Position numbers and translations under genes: made by a program. Positions 42,817-51,293 of a DNA stretch of 64,000 bases are shown piece after piece. The notes below the pieces were generated by a model. It did no database searches. It worked only from the letters and a program-made list of their open reading frames with translations, and was not told where the DNA came from. The stretch's first letter is position 1; each line of letters opens with the position of its first letter. Origin of the DNA: VXYL01 sp965203685 (GTDB lineage: Bacteria > Pseudomonadota > Gammaproteobacteria > Pseudomonadales > Azotimanducaceae); contig OZ241908.1 in NCBI GenBank assembly GCA_965203685.1, forward strand, positions 806,001-870,000. The letters are read 5' to 3'.

Positions 42817-43307
42817 TCACACGCAGGAGAATCGTCGGCGGTGCTGCCCTGACCTTGGCGTGGCCCGTGTTGAGCCGTGTCGCTTGGGCACAGGATGCGG
42901 AAACGGGCCTTGCGACCTCGGGACTGATCTATGTCACGCCGCTCAAAAGCAGCGGCGAAGAGAGCCGGTGCAAGGCCGAGATCTGGTTCGCCTACCACGA
43001 TGGCGCCTGCTTCGTGGTCACGCCGCCCGACGCCTGGCGTGCCCAAGCCGTGGCCCAGGGTCTGACCCGTGCCCGGCTTTGGGTGGGAGAGTTCGGTATC
43101 TGGACGGATGCGGACGATGCGTTTCGGCAAGCGCCCGAGCTGATGGCGACTGCCTCCTTGGAGACCGACCCAGGCGTGCATGCCACGGTGCTCGAGATCA
43201 TGGGTGGCAAGTACGCAGACGACGGCTGGCGGCGCTGGGGGCCGCAGTTCCGCGCCGGCTTGCAGGACGGTGCGCGGGTGATGGTCCGCTACGCCATCGA
43301 CGCCTGA
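42813..43307 (+). CDS. Tat-exported protein of unknown function
   Basis: 164-aa protein. MITRRRIVGGAALTLAWPVL followed by SRVAWA is a Tat-type signal with a cleavage site before QDAE near residue 27. The mature part (IYVTPLKSSGEESRCKAEIW, DACFVVTPPDAWRAQ and WVGEFGIWTDADDAF-like segments) resembles split-barrel flavin/F420-binding small proteins in its strand pattern. That is a weak impression, and I cannot name a family. Its ATG overlaps the stop of the dioxygenase gene within the repeat-derived region, so its translation depends on readthrough of the repeats. Confidence 0.7.
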   Translation: MITRRRIVGGAALTLAWPVLSRVAWAQDAETGLATSGLIYVTPLKSSGEESRCKAEIWFAYHDGACFVVTPPDAWRAQAVAQGLTRARLWVGEFGIWTDADDAFRQAPELMATASLETDPGVHATVLEIMGGKYADDGWRRWGPQFRAGLQDGARVMVRYAIDA

Positions 43308-43314
43308 CCCGTTG

Positions 43315-44226
43315 ATGCGCCTTTGGATTCGAGCCCTCTTGGGGGCCTCGGCGCTGTCGCCGCTACTCGCCGTCGGCGCGGAACTGGAGCTGGTCGGCCG
43401 GCTTGCCCACGAGGCCCTCGGGGAAGTCAGCGGCATCGTCAAGTCGGCGCGCGGCGACTTCTACTGGGTGCACAACGACAGCGGCGACTCGCCCCGGCTG
43501 TTCGCAATCGACGGTGAGGGAACCCCGCTGAAGCCGCCGTGGATGCCCATCGACCTGGCCGACTGGCCGGGCCATGCGATCGACAACGCAACTCACTTCG
43601 ACTGGGAGGACATCGCCCTGGCGGACGGCGTGCTGTACGTCGCCGATGTCGGCAACAACGGCAACGCGCGCCGCGACCTCGGCGTCTACGTCGTCAACGA
43701 GCCCGACCCATTGGCGATACCAAGGATGCGGGCGCTCAGTTACCTGCCCGTGCGCTATCCCGACCAGGAGGAACACCCGGGCGACGTGTGGCATTTCGAC
43801 TGCGAAGCCGTGTTCGTAGCCGACGGTGTGCTGCACTTCCTGACCAAGCACCGCCAGTCGCGGCGGATCGGCGAGGCCGCACCGGGCACGAAGCTCTATC
43901 GGCTCGATACGCATCACACGGACGCCGAGAACGTGCTCACGCTGGTGGGTCGGCGCGACGACGTCTCCCAGGTGACCGCGGCCGACATGTCGCCGGACGG
44001 TAACCGGCTCGCGGTCGCCACCTACACCACGTTGTGGTTGTTCGACCGGCCCGCGCACGACGATGACTGGTTGTCCGGCAAGACTTGGCGTCTTGACCTC
44101 GACACGACCCAAGCGAAGCAGTTGGAGGCCCTCGCGTGGGCGGACGCCTCGTCCTTGCTCTTGACCAACGAGCAGCGCGACCTCTTTCGCGCACGGATCG
44201 GGGACTTCGTGCCCATTTTGGATTGA
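43315..44226 (+). CDS. Exported beta-propeller-like protein
   Basis: 303-aa protein with signal RALLGASALSPLLAVGA (~5-21). The mature chain has a repeated strand pattern: SGIVKSARGDFYWVHNDSGD, FDWEDIALADGVLYVADVGN, DCEAVFVADGVLHFLTKHRQ and TAADMSPDGNRLAVAT. This is the style of esterase-like or PE-PGRS-type beta-propellers (phytase-like fold). The repeated acidic motifs suggest metal binding. The ATG at 43315 follows a TTG directly. Seven bases separate it from the Tat-exported gene upstream and three from alkA downstream. Confidence 0.7.
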   Translation: MRLWIRALLGASALSPLLAVGAELELVGRLAHEALGEVSGIVKSARGDFYWVHNDSGDSPRLFAIDGEGTPLKPPWMPIDLADWPGHAIDNATHFDWEDIALADGVLYVADVGNNGNARRDLGVYVVNEPDPLAIPRMRALSYLPVRYPDQEEHPGDVWHFDCEAVFVADGVLHFLTKHRQSRRIGEAAPGTKLYRLDTHHTDAENVLTLVGRRDDVSQVTAADMSPDGNRLAVATYTTLWLFDRPAHDDDWLSGKTWRLDLDTTQAKQLEALAWADASSLLLTNEQRDLFRARIGDFVPILD

Positions 44227-44229
44227 CCC

Positions 44230-45021
44230 TTGCTCCTGCCGTTCGAGCGGCCGTACCACTCGGGCTGGGTGACGACCTTCCTGGCCGGACGGGCGATTGC
44301 CGGCATCGAGTCTGTGCACGGCCTGCGTTACCGACGTCGGCTCGCGAACGACGTCTGGGTCGAGGCGGAACTGACCCGTGAAGGCCTTCGCGTGAACTTG
44401 CCGACCACGGGCGTGGACGCCCCCGAAGCACGGCAGCGGTTGCGGCGCTTGTTCGACCTGGATGCACCGGCGGCTGTCATTGACGCCCGCCTCGTCGAAC
44501 ACGCTGACCTCAAGGACCGGATCTGCCGTTTCCGCGGAGTCCGAGTTCCGGGGTTCTGGGATCCCCTCGAAGGTGCCGTGCGGGCCATCCTCGGTCAGCA
44601 GGTCAGTGTCTCCCGTGCGACGGTGTTGGCGGCGAACCTGTGCGAGCGGTTCGGTGGTGGCCTGTTCCCAAGCGCCGAGGCGCTCGCACGGGCCGAGGTC
44701 GCCTCCATTGGCATGCCCGGCACGCGCGGTCGTGCCGTCTCGAGGGTCGCGGAGCGCGTGGCCGACGAAGGCGAGGCATGGCTCACGAAACCGGACACCC
44801 TACGCTCGGGCTTCGCCGACATCCCGGGAGTCGGGCCTTGGACGACCGAGTACACCGCGATGCGGGTGGCGCGTGATCCGGACGCGTTCCCGGACAGCGA
44901 CTGGGGTGTCTTCAAGGCGCTCGGCTGCAAGGGGCGGGCGGCGCGTGAATGGGCGGAGCCTTGCCGTCCATGGCGGGCCTACGCCACCATGGTGTTGTGG
45001 GCCACGGGGAGGGACGAGTAG
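44230..45021 (+). CDS. alkA: DNA-3-methyladenine glycosylase II-like (AlkA)
   Basis: 263-aa helix-hairpin-helix glycosylase. An AlkA N-terminal beta domain (PFERPYHSGWVTTFLAGRAI) precedes the HhH core. GAVRAILGQQVSVSRATVLA near 118 and SGFADIPGVGPWTTEYTAMR near 198 form the hairpin, and the catalytic Asp lies in DAFPDSDWGVFKAL. It removes alkylated bases from DNA. Length is slightly shorter than E. coli AlkA. It starts with a TTG and ends directly against the ATG of ogt, so the two alkylation-repair genes are expressed together. Confidence 0.88.
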   Translation: MLLPFERPYHSGWVTTFLAGRAIAGIESVHGLRYRRRLANDVWVEAELTREGLRVNLPTTGVDAPEARQRLRRLFDLDAPAAVIDARLVEHADLKDRICRFRGVRVPGFWDPLEGAVRAILGQQVSVSRATVLAANLCERFGGGLFPSAEALARAEVASIGMPGTRGRAVSRVAERVADEGEAWLTKPDTLRSGFADIPGVGPWTTEYTAMRVARDPDAFPDSDWGVFKALGCKGRAAREWAEPCRPWRAYATMVLWATGRDE

Positions 45022-45498
45022 ATGCAGTATTGCCACGTACCGAGTCCGATCGGCGATTTGCTCCTCGCGGGTTCGTCGGGCGCCTTGGAGCTGATCAGCT
45101 TCCCGACCGGGCCGAAGGCGCGCACACCGGATCCGGATTGGGAACGTTCCGAGCGTACGTTTGCCGAGGCGGTCGCGCAGTTGGACGCCTATTTCGCCGG
45201 GGAGTTGCGCGAGTTCGACTTGGACACCCGGTTGACCGTCACGCCGTTCCGGGAGGCGGTCTTGAACGAACTTCGCCGCATCCCCTATGGCGAGACCCGG
45301 ACCTACGGCGAGATCGCCGCGCGAATCGGGCGCCCGAAGGCCGTGCGTGCGGTGGGCGCGGCCAATGGCAGCAATCCGCTACCGATCGTGATCCCCTGCC
45401 ATAGGGTCATCGGTGCAGGTGGCCAATTGACCGGTTTCGGTGGCGGTCTCGGGACCAAGCGCTACTTGCTTGGCTTGGAGCAGGGCGCCGGCGTTTAG
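45022..45498 (+). CDS. ogt: Methylated-DNA-protein-cysteine methyltransferase
   Basis: 158-aa suicide repair protein that moves the alkyl group from O6-alkylguanine to its own Cys126 in IPCHRVIG. The Tyr/Arg helix motif YGETRTYGEIAARIGRPKAV and the GGLGTKRYLLGLE end are intact. It lacks the Ada N-terminal zinc domain, so it is an Ogt-type enzyme. It begins immediately after the alkA stop. Its end overlaps by four bases the end of the convergent periplasmic sensor gene. Confidence 0.92.
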   Translation: MQYCHVPSPIGDLLLAGSSGALELISFPTGPKARTPDPDWERSERTFAEAVAQLDAYFAGELREFDLDTRLTVTPFREAVLNELRRIPYGETRTYGEIAARIGRPKAVRAVGAANGSNPLPIVIPCHRVIGAGGQLTGFGGGLGTKRYLLGLEQGAGV

Positions 45499-45980
45499 TC
45501 GTCTCGATCGCGCTCGTCGCTGCGTCGGCCGCGATGATGGCGCGGGTCGCGCATGTGCTGAATGGACTCCACGAACTTGCGCCGCTCGTCGGGGGTCAGC
45601 CTTTCCATGATGGACACTAGGCCCGCGTGGCTGCGCTGTTGGTTCGATGCGAACTGGGCGCGGAAGTCCTCGAGCGCGGCGGCGAGTCGATCTGGATCGA
45701 ACGGCTCCGCGGCCAGCGCCTCCTCGATGTTGTGCTGTGCTCGACGCATGGTGCGCAGCGACTGCCGGATTTCGCGACGCAGATCGTCGCCGTTGCCGAA
45801 GACGGCTGCGCGTCGTTCTTCCGGGAGAAAGCGAACGAGCCTGCTGAACCCTGCGGTGGCATCGAAACCGGGGCTGCGCCATGGCGGCGGTCGGCCAGCG
45901 GCGCCGACCAGGAAGCCAACCAATGCAAGGTTCAAGACCAGCGACACCGCTAGGGCGATCACCAGCCAACGAGCTTTCAT
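45495..45980 (-). CDS. CnrR/Spy-like periplasmic heavy-metal/stress-sensor protein
   Basis: 161-aa protein with one membrane anchor (WLVIALAVSLVLNLALVGFLV, ~6-26). A helical periplasmic domain follows: GFSRLVRFLPEERRAAVFG, FRAQFASNQQRSHAGLVSIM, RLTPDERRKFVESIQH. This is the LTPEERxxF type helical pattern of CnrR/ZraP/Spy proteins. It ends in a His/Arg-rich tail (MRDPRHHRGRRSDERDRDD). The ATG overlaps the stop of the anti-sigma gene by one base. In CnrYXH-type systems such a protein senses metal or envelope stress and controls the anti-sigma factor; the same is inferred here. Confidence 0.8.
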   Translation of the reverse strand: MKARWLVIALAVSLVLNLALVGFLVGAAGRPPPWRSPGFDATAGFSRLVRFLPEERRAAVFGNGDDLRREIRQSLRTMRRAQHNIEEALAAEPFDPDRLAAALEDFRAQFASNQQRSHAGLVSIMERLTPDERRKFVESIQHMRDPRHHRGRRSDERDRDD

Positions 45981-46408
45981 CACTCGTCCTCCGGTAGCGC
46001 CAAGGCTTCGAGCGTGTCCGCGTCGGCGAATGCGATGAGGACTTGATCCTCGAGGTCGGTGGGGTCGTCGGCGAAGTTGGCGCCAGCCGCGAACCCGAGG
46101 GCGAGCGGGAGGCAGCCCAGCGCGACCGGGCGCCAGATCCTGACCGTGAACCAGTCGAGCCACGGATCGCGCCGCGGGGTGTTGGCAAGGACCCGGGTTT
46201 TCAACCCCAAGGGCTGGGGTGTCTCGGCGAGGATGGTGTCCAGGGTGTCGTCGAGCAGGCGCGCCTCGTCGTGGCGGCGCTTCGCGTCGGCAGAGGACTC
46301 GAGCAGCTTCAAGGCTTGCTCACGCAATGCGTCAGGCCAGCCGGCCGGTTCCGCGCCGTGCCGGTCCAGAAGCGCCTCGAAGCGGTGCTCGTCGAACTCG
46401 GTATTCAT
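45980..46408 (-). CDS. Anti-sigma factor-like membrane protein
   Basis: 142-aa protein with a cytoplasmic N-terminal part (~1-88) that begins FDEHRFEALLDRHGAEPAGW. One transmembrane segment (RPVALGCLPLALGFAAGANF, ~93-112) and a short acidic periplasmic end follow. Its size, topology and position directly after an ECF sigma gene are those of the anti-sigma factor that holds the sigma at the membrane. No zinc HxxxCxxC motif is present. It is translationally coupled to the sensor gene downstream. Confidence 0.75.
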   Translation of the reverse strand: MNTEFDEHRFEALLDRHGAEPAGWPDALREQALKLLESSADAKRRHDEARLLDDTLDTILAETPQPLGLKTRVLANTPRRDPWLDWFTVRIWRPVALGCLPLALGFAAGANFADDPTDLEDQVLIAFADADTLEALALPEDE

Positions 46409-46441
46409 GCTCTTGAGGTCCCTTGTAGAAGTGTCGCGCCG

Positions 46442-46984
46442 TTACCGGTAGGCGCGCAATGTTGTTCGCAAGGTCCGACGTGCCCGGGACAGCAGCGACT
46501 CCAGGGCGTCGACGCTGATGTCGAGCACCTCGGCCGCTTCGCGATTGCTCATGTTCCGACGGTGACAGAGCAGGAGCGCGGTTCGCTGCCGCTCTGGCAA
46601 GTCCGCAAGCGCGCGGTCGACGGCCTCCCGCAAACGTTCGTTCGCCGGTAGTTGGTCGACCTCCGGCTCGGAACTGTCCAGGGTGTCGACGTCGACGTCG
46701 TCGATGGGGCGACGCCGACGGTGTTGGTCGATGCACAGGTTGTGCGCGATCCGGTGCAGCCAGGTCGTGAACTTCACGCGGTTGGGCCTGTAGGTTGCGG
46801 CCTTGCTCCAGACCCGCAGGAATGTCTCTTGGGCAAGGTCGGCGGCGTCCTCCGCATCGCGCGTCAGCCGGTAGTTGAACGCGTGGATCGTCGCGAGGTG
46901 GCGTTCCACCAGGATCGCGAAGGCGTCGCGGTCCTGGGCTTTCACACGGGCCATGAGCGCTTCATCCGTAACTTGCTGATCCAA
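46442..46984 (-). CDS. ECF RNA polymerase sigma factor
   Basis: 180-aa sigma-70 family factor. Region 2 shows AFAILVERHLATIHAFNYRL, DLAQETFLRVW and FTTWLHRIAHNLCIDQHRRR. Region 4 shows LPERQRTALLLCHRRNMSNR and AAEVLDISVDALESLLSRAR. The TTG at 46984 follows an in-frame stop directly and is the only start that gives the full region 1.2/2. It is first in the sigma, anti-sigma, sensor operon. The promoter it recognises cannot be derived here. Confidence 0.92.
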   Translation of the reverse strand: MDQQVTDEALMARVKAQDRDAFAILVERHLATIHAFNYRLTRDAEDAADLAQETFLRVWSKAATYRPNRVKFTTWLHRIAHNLCIDQHRRRRPIDDVDVDTLDSSEPEVDQLPANERLREAVDRALADLPERQRTALLLCHRRNMSNREAAEVLDISVDALESLLSRARRTLRTTLRAYR

Positions 46985-47008
46985 TGCTCAATGAGCCCAA
47001 ACGGCACG

Positions 47009-47548
47009 CTAGCGACGCCCGGGGCGGTATCGACGCGGCATCTCATCGCGTGTCACTTGACCGTCGCTGTTGGCGTCGAGCGCGGCGAGCCGATTGTACC
47101 GGGGCGAGAACTCGTCGCTGCTCAAGGACTCGTCGTCGTTCTCGTCGAACCGGTTGAACAGGCGGCGCTTGGCGAGCCGACGGACCGCGTCGGGAACGGC
47201 CTCGAACTCGGCCTTGGAGAGTTGCTCATCGTCGTCGGTGTCGGCCTCGACGAAAACCTCGGCACGGTTGTCGCCGCGGCCCGCGCCGCGGAACGGCCGG
47301 GGACCGCCCCGGTCTTGGCGGGCGAAGCGGGGTTGCGGGGTGACGTCGGCGGCCTCGAACTCGCTGCCGGAGACGCTGCCGTCCCCGTCGGCATCCGCTG
47401 CCGCGAATCGCTCCTGGGCTTCGGCCTTCAATTCGTTGAGGTCGATCGCGGTACCGCGGTCGTGGGCGTTGGCGGAGATCGCCATGAGTGCGGCCGCGGT
47501 GATGCAGGCGGCGACGGTGATGGTGACGCGCAGGTCGTCGAGTTTCAT
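47009..47548 (-). CDS. Exported EF-hand calcium-binding protein
   Basis: 179-aa protein with a signal (VTITVAACITAAALMAISANA, ~8-28) and four EF-hand-like loops. DADGDGSVSGSE (52-63) is canonical. DTDDDEQLSKAE, DENDDESLSSDE and DANSDGQVTRDE are at ~108, 134 and 157. It should bind Ca2+ in the periplasm. It ends 24 bases upstream of the sigma start, so it may be the first gene of the sigma operon or a target of it. A calcium or lanthanide link is worth considering given the lanthanide-type dehydrogenase in the window. Confidence 0.85.
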   Translation of the reverse strand: MKLDDLRVTITVAACITAAALMAISANAHDRGTAIDLNELKAEAQERFAAADADGDGSVSGSEFEAADVTPQPRFARQDRGGPRPFRGAGRGDNRAEVFVEADTDDDEQLSKAEFEAVPDAVRRLAKRRLFNRFDENDDESLSSDEFSPRYNRLAALDANSDGQVTRDEMPRRYRPGRR

Positions 47549-47581
47549 CGGTGGATTCTCCACGGTGGTCGTTACCCGCTT

Positions 47582-48553
47582 CTACGCGACGACACACCCG
47601 AATCCGTCGGCCGTCGGCAGGATGCCCTTGTCGGTGATGTAGGCGGTGACGAGCGCGGCGGGGGTCACGTCGAACGCGGGATTGCGGGCCCGGACGCCTG
47701 CCGGGGTGGGCAAGGGGTCGGTGACTTCGCCGCTTGGACGCTCTTCGATGGGCACATCGCGTCCGGCGGGCGTATCCGGATCGAACGTGGACGACGGGCA
47801 AGCCACGTAGAACGGCACGCCGTGGTAGTCGGCGATGATGGCGAGCGCCCGCGTGCCGATCTTGTTGACGGTGTCGCCGTTGGCCGTGACGCGATCCGCG
47901 CCGACGATCACCAGGTCAACGCCGCCTTGGTCCATCAGGTGCGCGGCGGCGTTGTCGCAGACTAGGGTGTGGTCGATCCCGGCTTGGGCCAGTTCCCATG
48001 CCGTGAGCCGTGCGCCCTGCAAGACGGGTCTCGTTTCGTCGACGTAGACGTGGAAGCCCACACCCGCGCGGTGCGCGACGTACATCGGTGCCGTCGCCGT
48101 CCCGAGAGCCGACACCGCCAAGGCGCCGGCGTTGCAGTGCGTGAGCAGGTTCGCTCCCGGTTGGATCAATGGCGCGCCGTGGCGACCGATCGCCTCGCAC
48201 ATGGCGCGATCCTCGTCATGGATGGCGCGCGCTTCGACCAGCAGATCCCGCCCGCCGGCGGCCGCGCGCAGCATACGGTCGACGGCCCAGGCCAGGTTCA
48301 CCGCCGTCGGACGTGCCGCACGGAGTTGCGCACCACTGCGGGCAAGGTCGCTGCCTGCCCGTTCCGCGAGGACCATGCCGTAGGCGGCGGCTATGCCGAT
48401 TGCCGGGGCACCGCGGACCTGCATGTCGCGGATCGCGCGCACGACGCTGGCGACATCGGGTTGGTCTTCGAACACGACGCGGCCCGGCAAGAGGCGTTGG
48501 TCGAGAAGCTTGAGCTTGCCATCCTGCCATTGGACGGGTGAGGGGACGCTCAC
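47582..48553 (-). CDS. mtnA: S-methyl-5-thioribose-1-phosphate isomerase
   Basis: 323-aa enzyme of methionine salvage that converts methylthioribose-1-P to methylthioribulose-1-P. RDMQVRGAPAIGIAAAYGM near 42, LTHCNAGALAVSALGTATAP (catalytic Cys, ~140) and VGADRVTANGDTVNKIGT (catalytic Asp) are intact. GVPFYVACPSSTFDPDTP and PIEERPSGEV follow as usual. The start is a GTG at 48553. Other salvage genes are not adjacent. It lies 13 bases downstream of the PhyH-type gene on the same strand. Confidence 0.93.
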   Translation of the reverse strand: MSVPSPVQWQDGKLKLLDQRLLPGRVVFEDQPDVASVVRAIRDMQVRGAPAIGIAAAYGMVLAERAGSDLARSGAQLRAARPTAVNLAWAVDRMLRAAAGGRDLLVEARAIHDEDRAMCEAIGRHGAPLIQPGANLLTHCNAGALAVSALGTATAPMYVAHRAGVGFHVYVDETRPVLQGARLTAWELAQAGIDHTLVCDNAAAHLMDQGGVDLVIVGADRVTANGDTVNKIGTRALAIIADYHGVPFYVACPSSTFDPDTPAGRDVPIEERPSGEVTDPLPTPAGVRARNPAFDVTPAALVTAYITDKGILPTADGFGCVVA

Positions 48554-48566
48554 GGGACGGCGGCCA

Positions 48567-49472
48567 TCAGTGTGCGGCCATGGCCTCCCGGTAAGGCGTC
48601 ATGTCCATGCCCGGGTAGCGTGCGCTGACGCCGGCGAGGGTTTCCTCGGTCCAATACGCGTGCCCCGGGGCCGGGAAGCCGAACAGCTCGCGTTGCTCGA
48701 GGGTCGCCGTCTCGATCCAGGCACGGTACTCGGGTTTGATCGCCTGCACCGACCAGCCCATGATGCCCAGCCACTTCCAAGCGGCGGGCGCGTAGGTGAT
48801 GAAGTGCGCAAGCCGGCCGCCTTCGGCGAGAAAGGGCGTGCCGCGGTGGAACGTGCGCATGCTGTAGACGAACAGCGACCCCGCCGGTACCACGACCTTC
48901 ACCTCGTTGTCGTAGATCTCGGGACGGTCTTCGCGCTTGTAGTGCGCCGGCCACAGCACCTTCTCCGGGTAGTGGCGGCGAGAGCAGACGGCCGTCGGCG
49001 CATGGTTGGCGGTCACCTCGGTGTAGTAGAGGAGGTACGCGGTTTGCCAATAGGCCGGATCGTCAGGCGGGTAGGCGAGGGTGTGGTTGCCGTAGTCGCA
49101 GTGCATGCCCTGGTCCTGGTCCGCAGGATGGCCCTTGTACTTGAAGCTCAAGTGGGACTGCTCGCAGAACATCTCGCTGCCGCCCGCCATGCGCGCCGCC
49201 AACTCGATCAGGTCCGGGTGGTGGGTGACCGCGTTCAAATGCTTGCCCGGGAACGGGAACCGGTAGGCAAGCACGTTCATGGGACGACGACCGTCACGAC
49301 CGTGGTCGGGCTTTGGCTGGCTCGGATCACGGCAGTACTCCACCCAGCCGGGCAACAGTTGCTGCCACTCGGTGAGCGCGCCGGCTATCTCCCCTTCGGT
49401 GAGAAAGTTCGGGACGATCGTGTAGCCGTGTTCGCGGTAGTGCTCGGCATGTTCTTCTGTGATGCGCTGCAA
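48567..49472 (-). CDS. Phytanoyl-CoA dioxygenase family protein (second)
   Basis: 301-aa Fe(II)/2-oxoglutarate oxygenase. The start EEHAEHYREHGYTIVPNFL is the usual PhyH N-terminus. The metal site is GMHCDYGNHTL (His-x-Asp), with the distal His in MRTFHRGTPFL followed by the Arg region GGRLAHFITYAPAAW. I chose the TTG at 49472, preceded by AGGAAC. The longer GTG start at 49544 would leave only 13 bases to the divergent gene at 49558. The substrate is unknown. It is not closely similar to the PhyH protein at 12090. Confidence 0.82.
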   Translation of the reverse strand: MQRITEEHAEHYREHGYTIVPNFLTEGEIAGALTEWQQLLPGWVEYCRDPSQPKPDHGRDGRRPMNVLAYRFPFPGKHLNAVTHHPDLIELAARMAGGSEMFCEQSHLSFKYKGHPADQDQGMHCDYGNHTLAYPPDDPAYWQTAYLLYYTEVTANHAPTAVCSRRHYPEKVLWPAHYKREDRPEIYDNEVKVVVPAGSLFVYSMRTFHRGTPFLAEGGRLAHFITYAPAAWKWLGIMGWSVQAIKPEYRAWIETATLEQRELFGFPAPGHAYWTEETLAGVSARYPGMDMTPYREAMAAH

Positions 49473-49557
49473 GTCCGTTCCTGCCGGCGAGGTGAGTTTC
49501 GATTGTACAGGCGTCCGTACCGTTGCCGCCGTGGGGCGGTTCACTTAGGCTAGCCGT

Positions 49558-50028
49558 GTGACCCGTGAGAACTTGCAGACGCCTTGGGGCTATGCCTTGC
49601 TCGTGGCGTGCCTAGGCTGGCTCGCCTTGGTGCTTGCGCCGCCGTTGGCTGCCGTCGCCGGCTGGCCGCACGGGGAGTTGCTGCACTGGTTGCTGCACCC
49701 GGTGTGTCACCAGATCCCGGAACGCAGTTTCCACCTGTTCGGCGTGCCCCTTGCGGCATGCGCGCGATGCACAGGCCTCTACCTCGGCTTCACGCTTGGT
49801 GTGGCCGCGTGGCCGCATCTGCCGCGACTTGCCGGGGCGCTTGCCGCGCGGCCGAGATTGGTCGCGGTGTTCATGGTGCCGCTGGCGATTGACGTATGGC
49901 TCGAGAACACCGCGCTGTCGCGGTTCGCAACAGGCCTCGTGGCGGCGTTCCCATGCGCCCTTCTGCCACTCTTGGCCATCGCTGAACGCAGAGAAACGCA
50001 AAACGAAACAGGAGGCGAACCCGGATGA
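49558..50028 (+). CDS. DUF2085 membrane protein
   Basis: 156-aa integral membrane protein with about four hydrophobic segments. The DUF2085 signature is PVCHQIPERSFHLFGVPLAA followed by CARCTGLYLGF, giving conserved His and three Cys that could bind metal. Function unknown. The GTG at 49558 starts the gene. The stop overlaps the ATG of the next membrane protein gene (ATGATGG), so the two are translationally coupled. Confidence 0.85.
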   Translation: MTRENLQTPWGYALLVACLGWLALVLAPPLAAVAGWPHGELLHWLLHPVCHQIPERSFHLFGVPLAACARCTGLYLGFTLGVAAWPHLPRLAGALAARPRLVAVFMVPLAIDVWLENTALSRFATGLVAAFPCALLPLLAIAERRETQNETGGEPG

Positions 50029-50498
50029 TGGACAACCCCAAGTTCAAGGCCGCGCTGATGGGCGGCGGCATCTTCGGCGTGCTGGCCGCGCTGCCTTACA
50101 TCAACATGCTGAACGTGCTGTGCTGCGCGCTCTTCATCGGCGGCGGGGTTCTCGCGGCCTATTCCTACATGAAGGACCAGCCTCGCCCCGAGAAGGCACC
50201 GTATGGCGACGGCGCACTCGTCGGGCTGATCGCGGGCGCAATCGGAGGGGTGGTCACGACGATCGTCGGCGCCCTCGTGCTGGCATCCGGCCTTGGGCCG
50301 GACATGGGTGATCCTGGCGCAGCGCTTGAGCAGGCGGGCATCGAATTGCCGGACATGGTACGGGACATGATGGGCGTGGACGGTGTCAGCCCCGCGATGC
50401 TCGGCACGCAACTGGTGATGAACGTGATCCTGTTCGGCATCTTCGCCACCCTGGGCGGCCTCGTGGGCGTTGCCATCTTCCACAAGAAAGAGGCTTGA
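50025..50498 (+). CDS. Membrane protein of unknown function
   Basis: 157-aa protein with at least four hydrophobic segments: ALMGGGIFGVLAALPYINML, VLCCALFIGGGVLAAYSYM, ALVGLIAGAIGGVVTTIVGA and a C-terminal VILFGIFATLGGLVGVAIF. Glycine-rich helices and a short polar loop after ~95 are the main traits. I do not recognise a named family beyond general DUF-type small membrane proteins. It is coupled to the DUF2085 gene upstream and lies 11 bases before xthA. Confidence 0.7.
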   Translation: MMDNPKFKAALMGGGIFGVLAALPYINMLNVLCCALFIGGGVLAAYSYMKDQPRPEKAPYGDGALVGLIAGAIGGVVTTIVGALVLASGLGPDMGDPGAALEQAGIELPDMVRDMMGVDGVSPAMLGTQLVMNVILFGIFATLGGLVGVAIFHKKEA

Positions 50499-50509
50499 GT
50501 ACCGGTCCA

Positions 50510-51292
50510 ATGCGCATTGCGACCTGGAACGTCAACGGTCTGCGCGCGCGGATCGACTTCATCGTCCACTGGCTGAAGAACCGGGAGCCCGACGTTGTCG
50601 GCATGCAGGAACTCAAGGTCACGGACGACGAGTTTCCCCACGAACCGTTCAACGACCTTGGCTACACGGTCATCACGCACGGGCAGAAGGGCTGGAACGG
50701 TGTTGCGATCGCCTCCCGGCTGCCTATCGAGGTGACGGATCGCGGGTTGCCGGGCGAAGACGACGCTGGCGCCCGGCTGATCCGCGGGCGGATCGGCGAC
50801 GGCGGCCAGTCGTTGAGTTTCGCAACGGTGTACTGCCCGAACGGCAAGGATCTCGGCCACCGCGACTTTCCCGTGAAACTCAAGTGGTACGAGAGCCTCG
50901 CGGGATACTTGGGAGGACTGGGCGTTGATGGGCCTTTCTTGATTGGCGGCGACTTCAACGTCGTACCGGAGCCCGTGGACTGCTGGCGCGGCGAGGCCGC
51001 CGACGGCACGATCTTCTGTACCGCGGACGAGCGCAACCGTTACCAGGCGCTGCTCGACTGCGGGCTGGTGGATCTCTATCGGCGCGTGGAACCGGAAAAG
51101 CAGGCGTTCTCCTGGTGGGACTACCGCGGCGGCGCCTTCCATCGCGGCATGGGTCTGCGCATCGACATGCTGCTCGGCAACGAGGCGCTTACCGACCGCG
51201 TGCAGGACGTGGTGATCGATCGCGCCTATCGCTACAAGAAGGACGGGCTCATCGCCTCCGATCACGTGCCGGTGTACGCTGACTTGGATTGA
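50510..51292 (+). CDS. xthA: Exodeoxyribonuclease III
   Basis: 260-aa EEP-fold nuclease acting at abasic sites and on 3' ends in base-excision repair. MRIATWNVNGLRAR, VVGMQELKVTDDEFP (metal Glu), YCPNGKDLG, GGDFNVVPEPVDCW and DGLIASDHVPVYADL (Asp-His pair) are all present. The ATG at 50510 is the conserved start; a TTG at 50495 overlaps the preceding stop. It works with glycosylases such as the AlkA encoded 5 kb upstream, but there is no operon link. Confidence 0.92.
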   Translation: MRIATWNVNGLRARIDFIVHWLKNREPDVVGMQELKVTDDEFPHEPFNDLGYTVITHGQKGWNGVAIASRLPIEVTDRGLPGEDDAGARLIRGRIGDGGQSLSFATVYCPNGKDLGHRDFPVKLKWYESLAGYLGGLGVDGPFLIGGDFNVVPEPVDCWRGEAADGTIFCTADERNRYQALLDCGLVDLYRRVEPEKQAFSWWDYRGGAFHRGMGLRIDMLLGNEALTDRVQDVVIDRAYRYKKDGLIASDHVPVYADLD

Positions 51293-51293
51293 A

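Noticed and set aside
42813..43307. Assignment of the Tat-exported protein to a flavin split-barrel family
   Set aside because: The resemblance is only in strand pattern; no conserved binding residues were identified, so it is left as unknown.
49473..49544. Longer GTG start for the second PhyH gene
   Set aside because: It would leave 13 bases between divergent starts and adds residues outside the family; the TTG at 49472 has a ribosome site.
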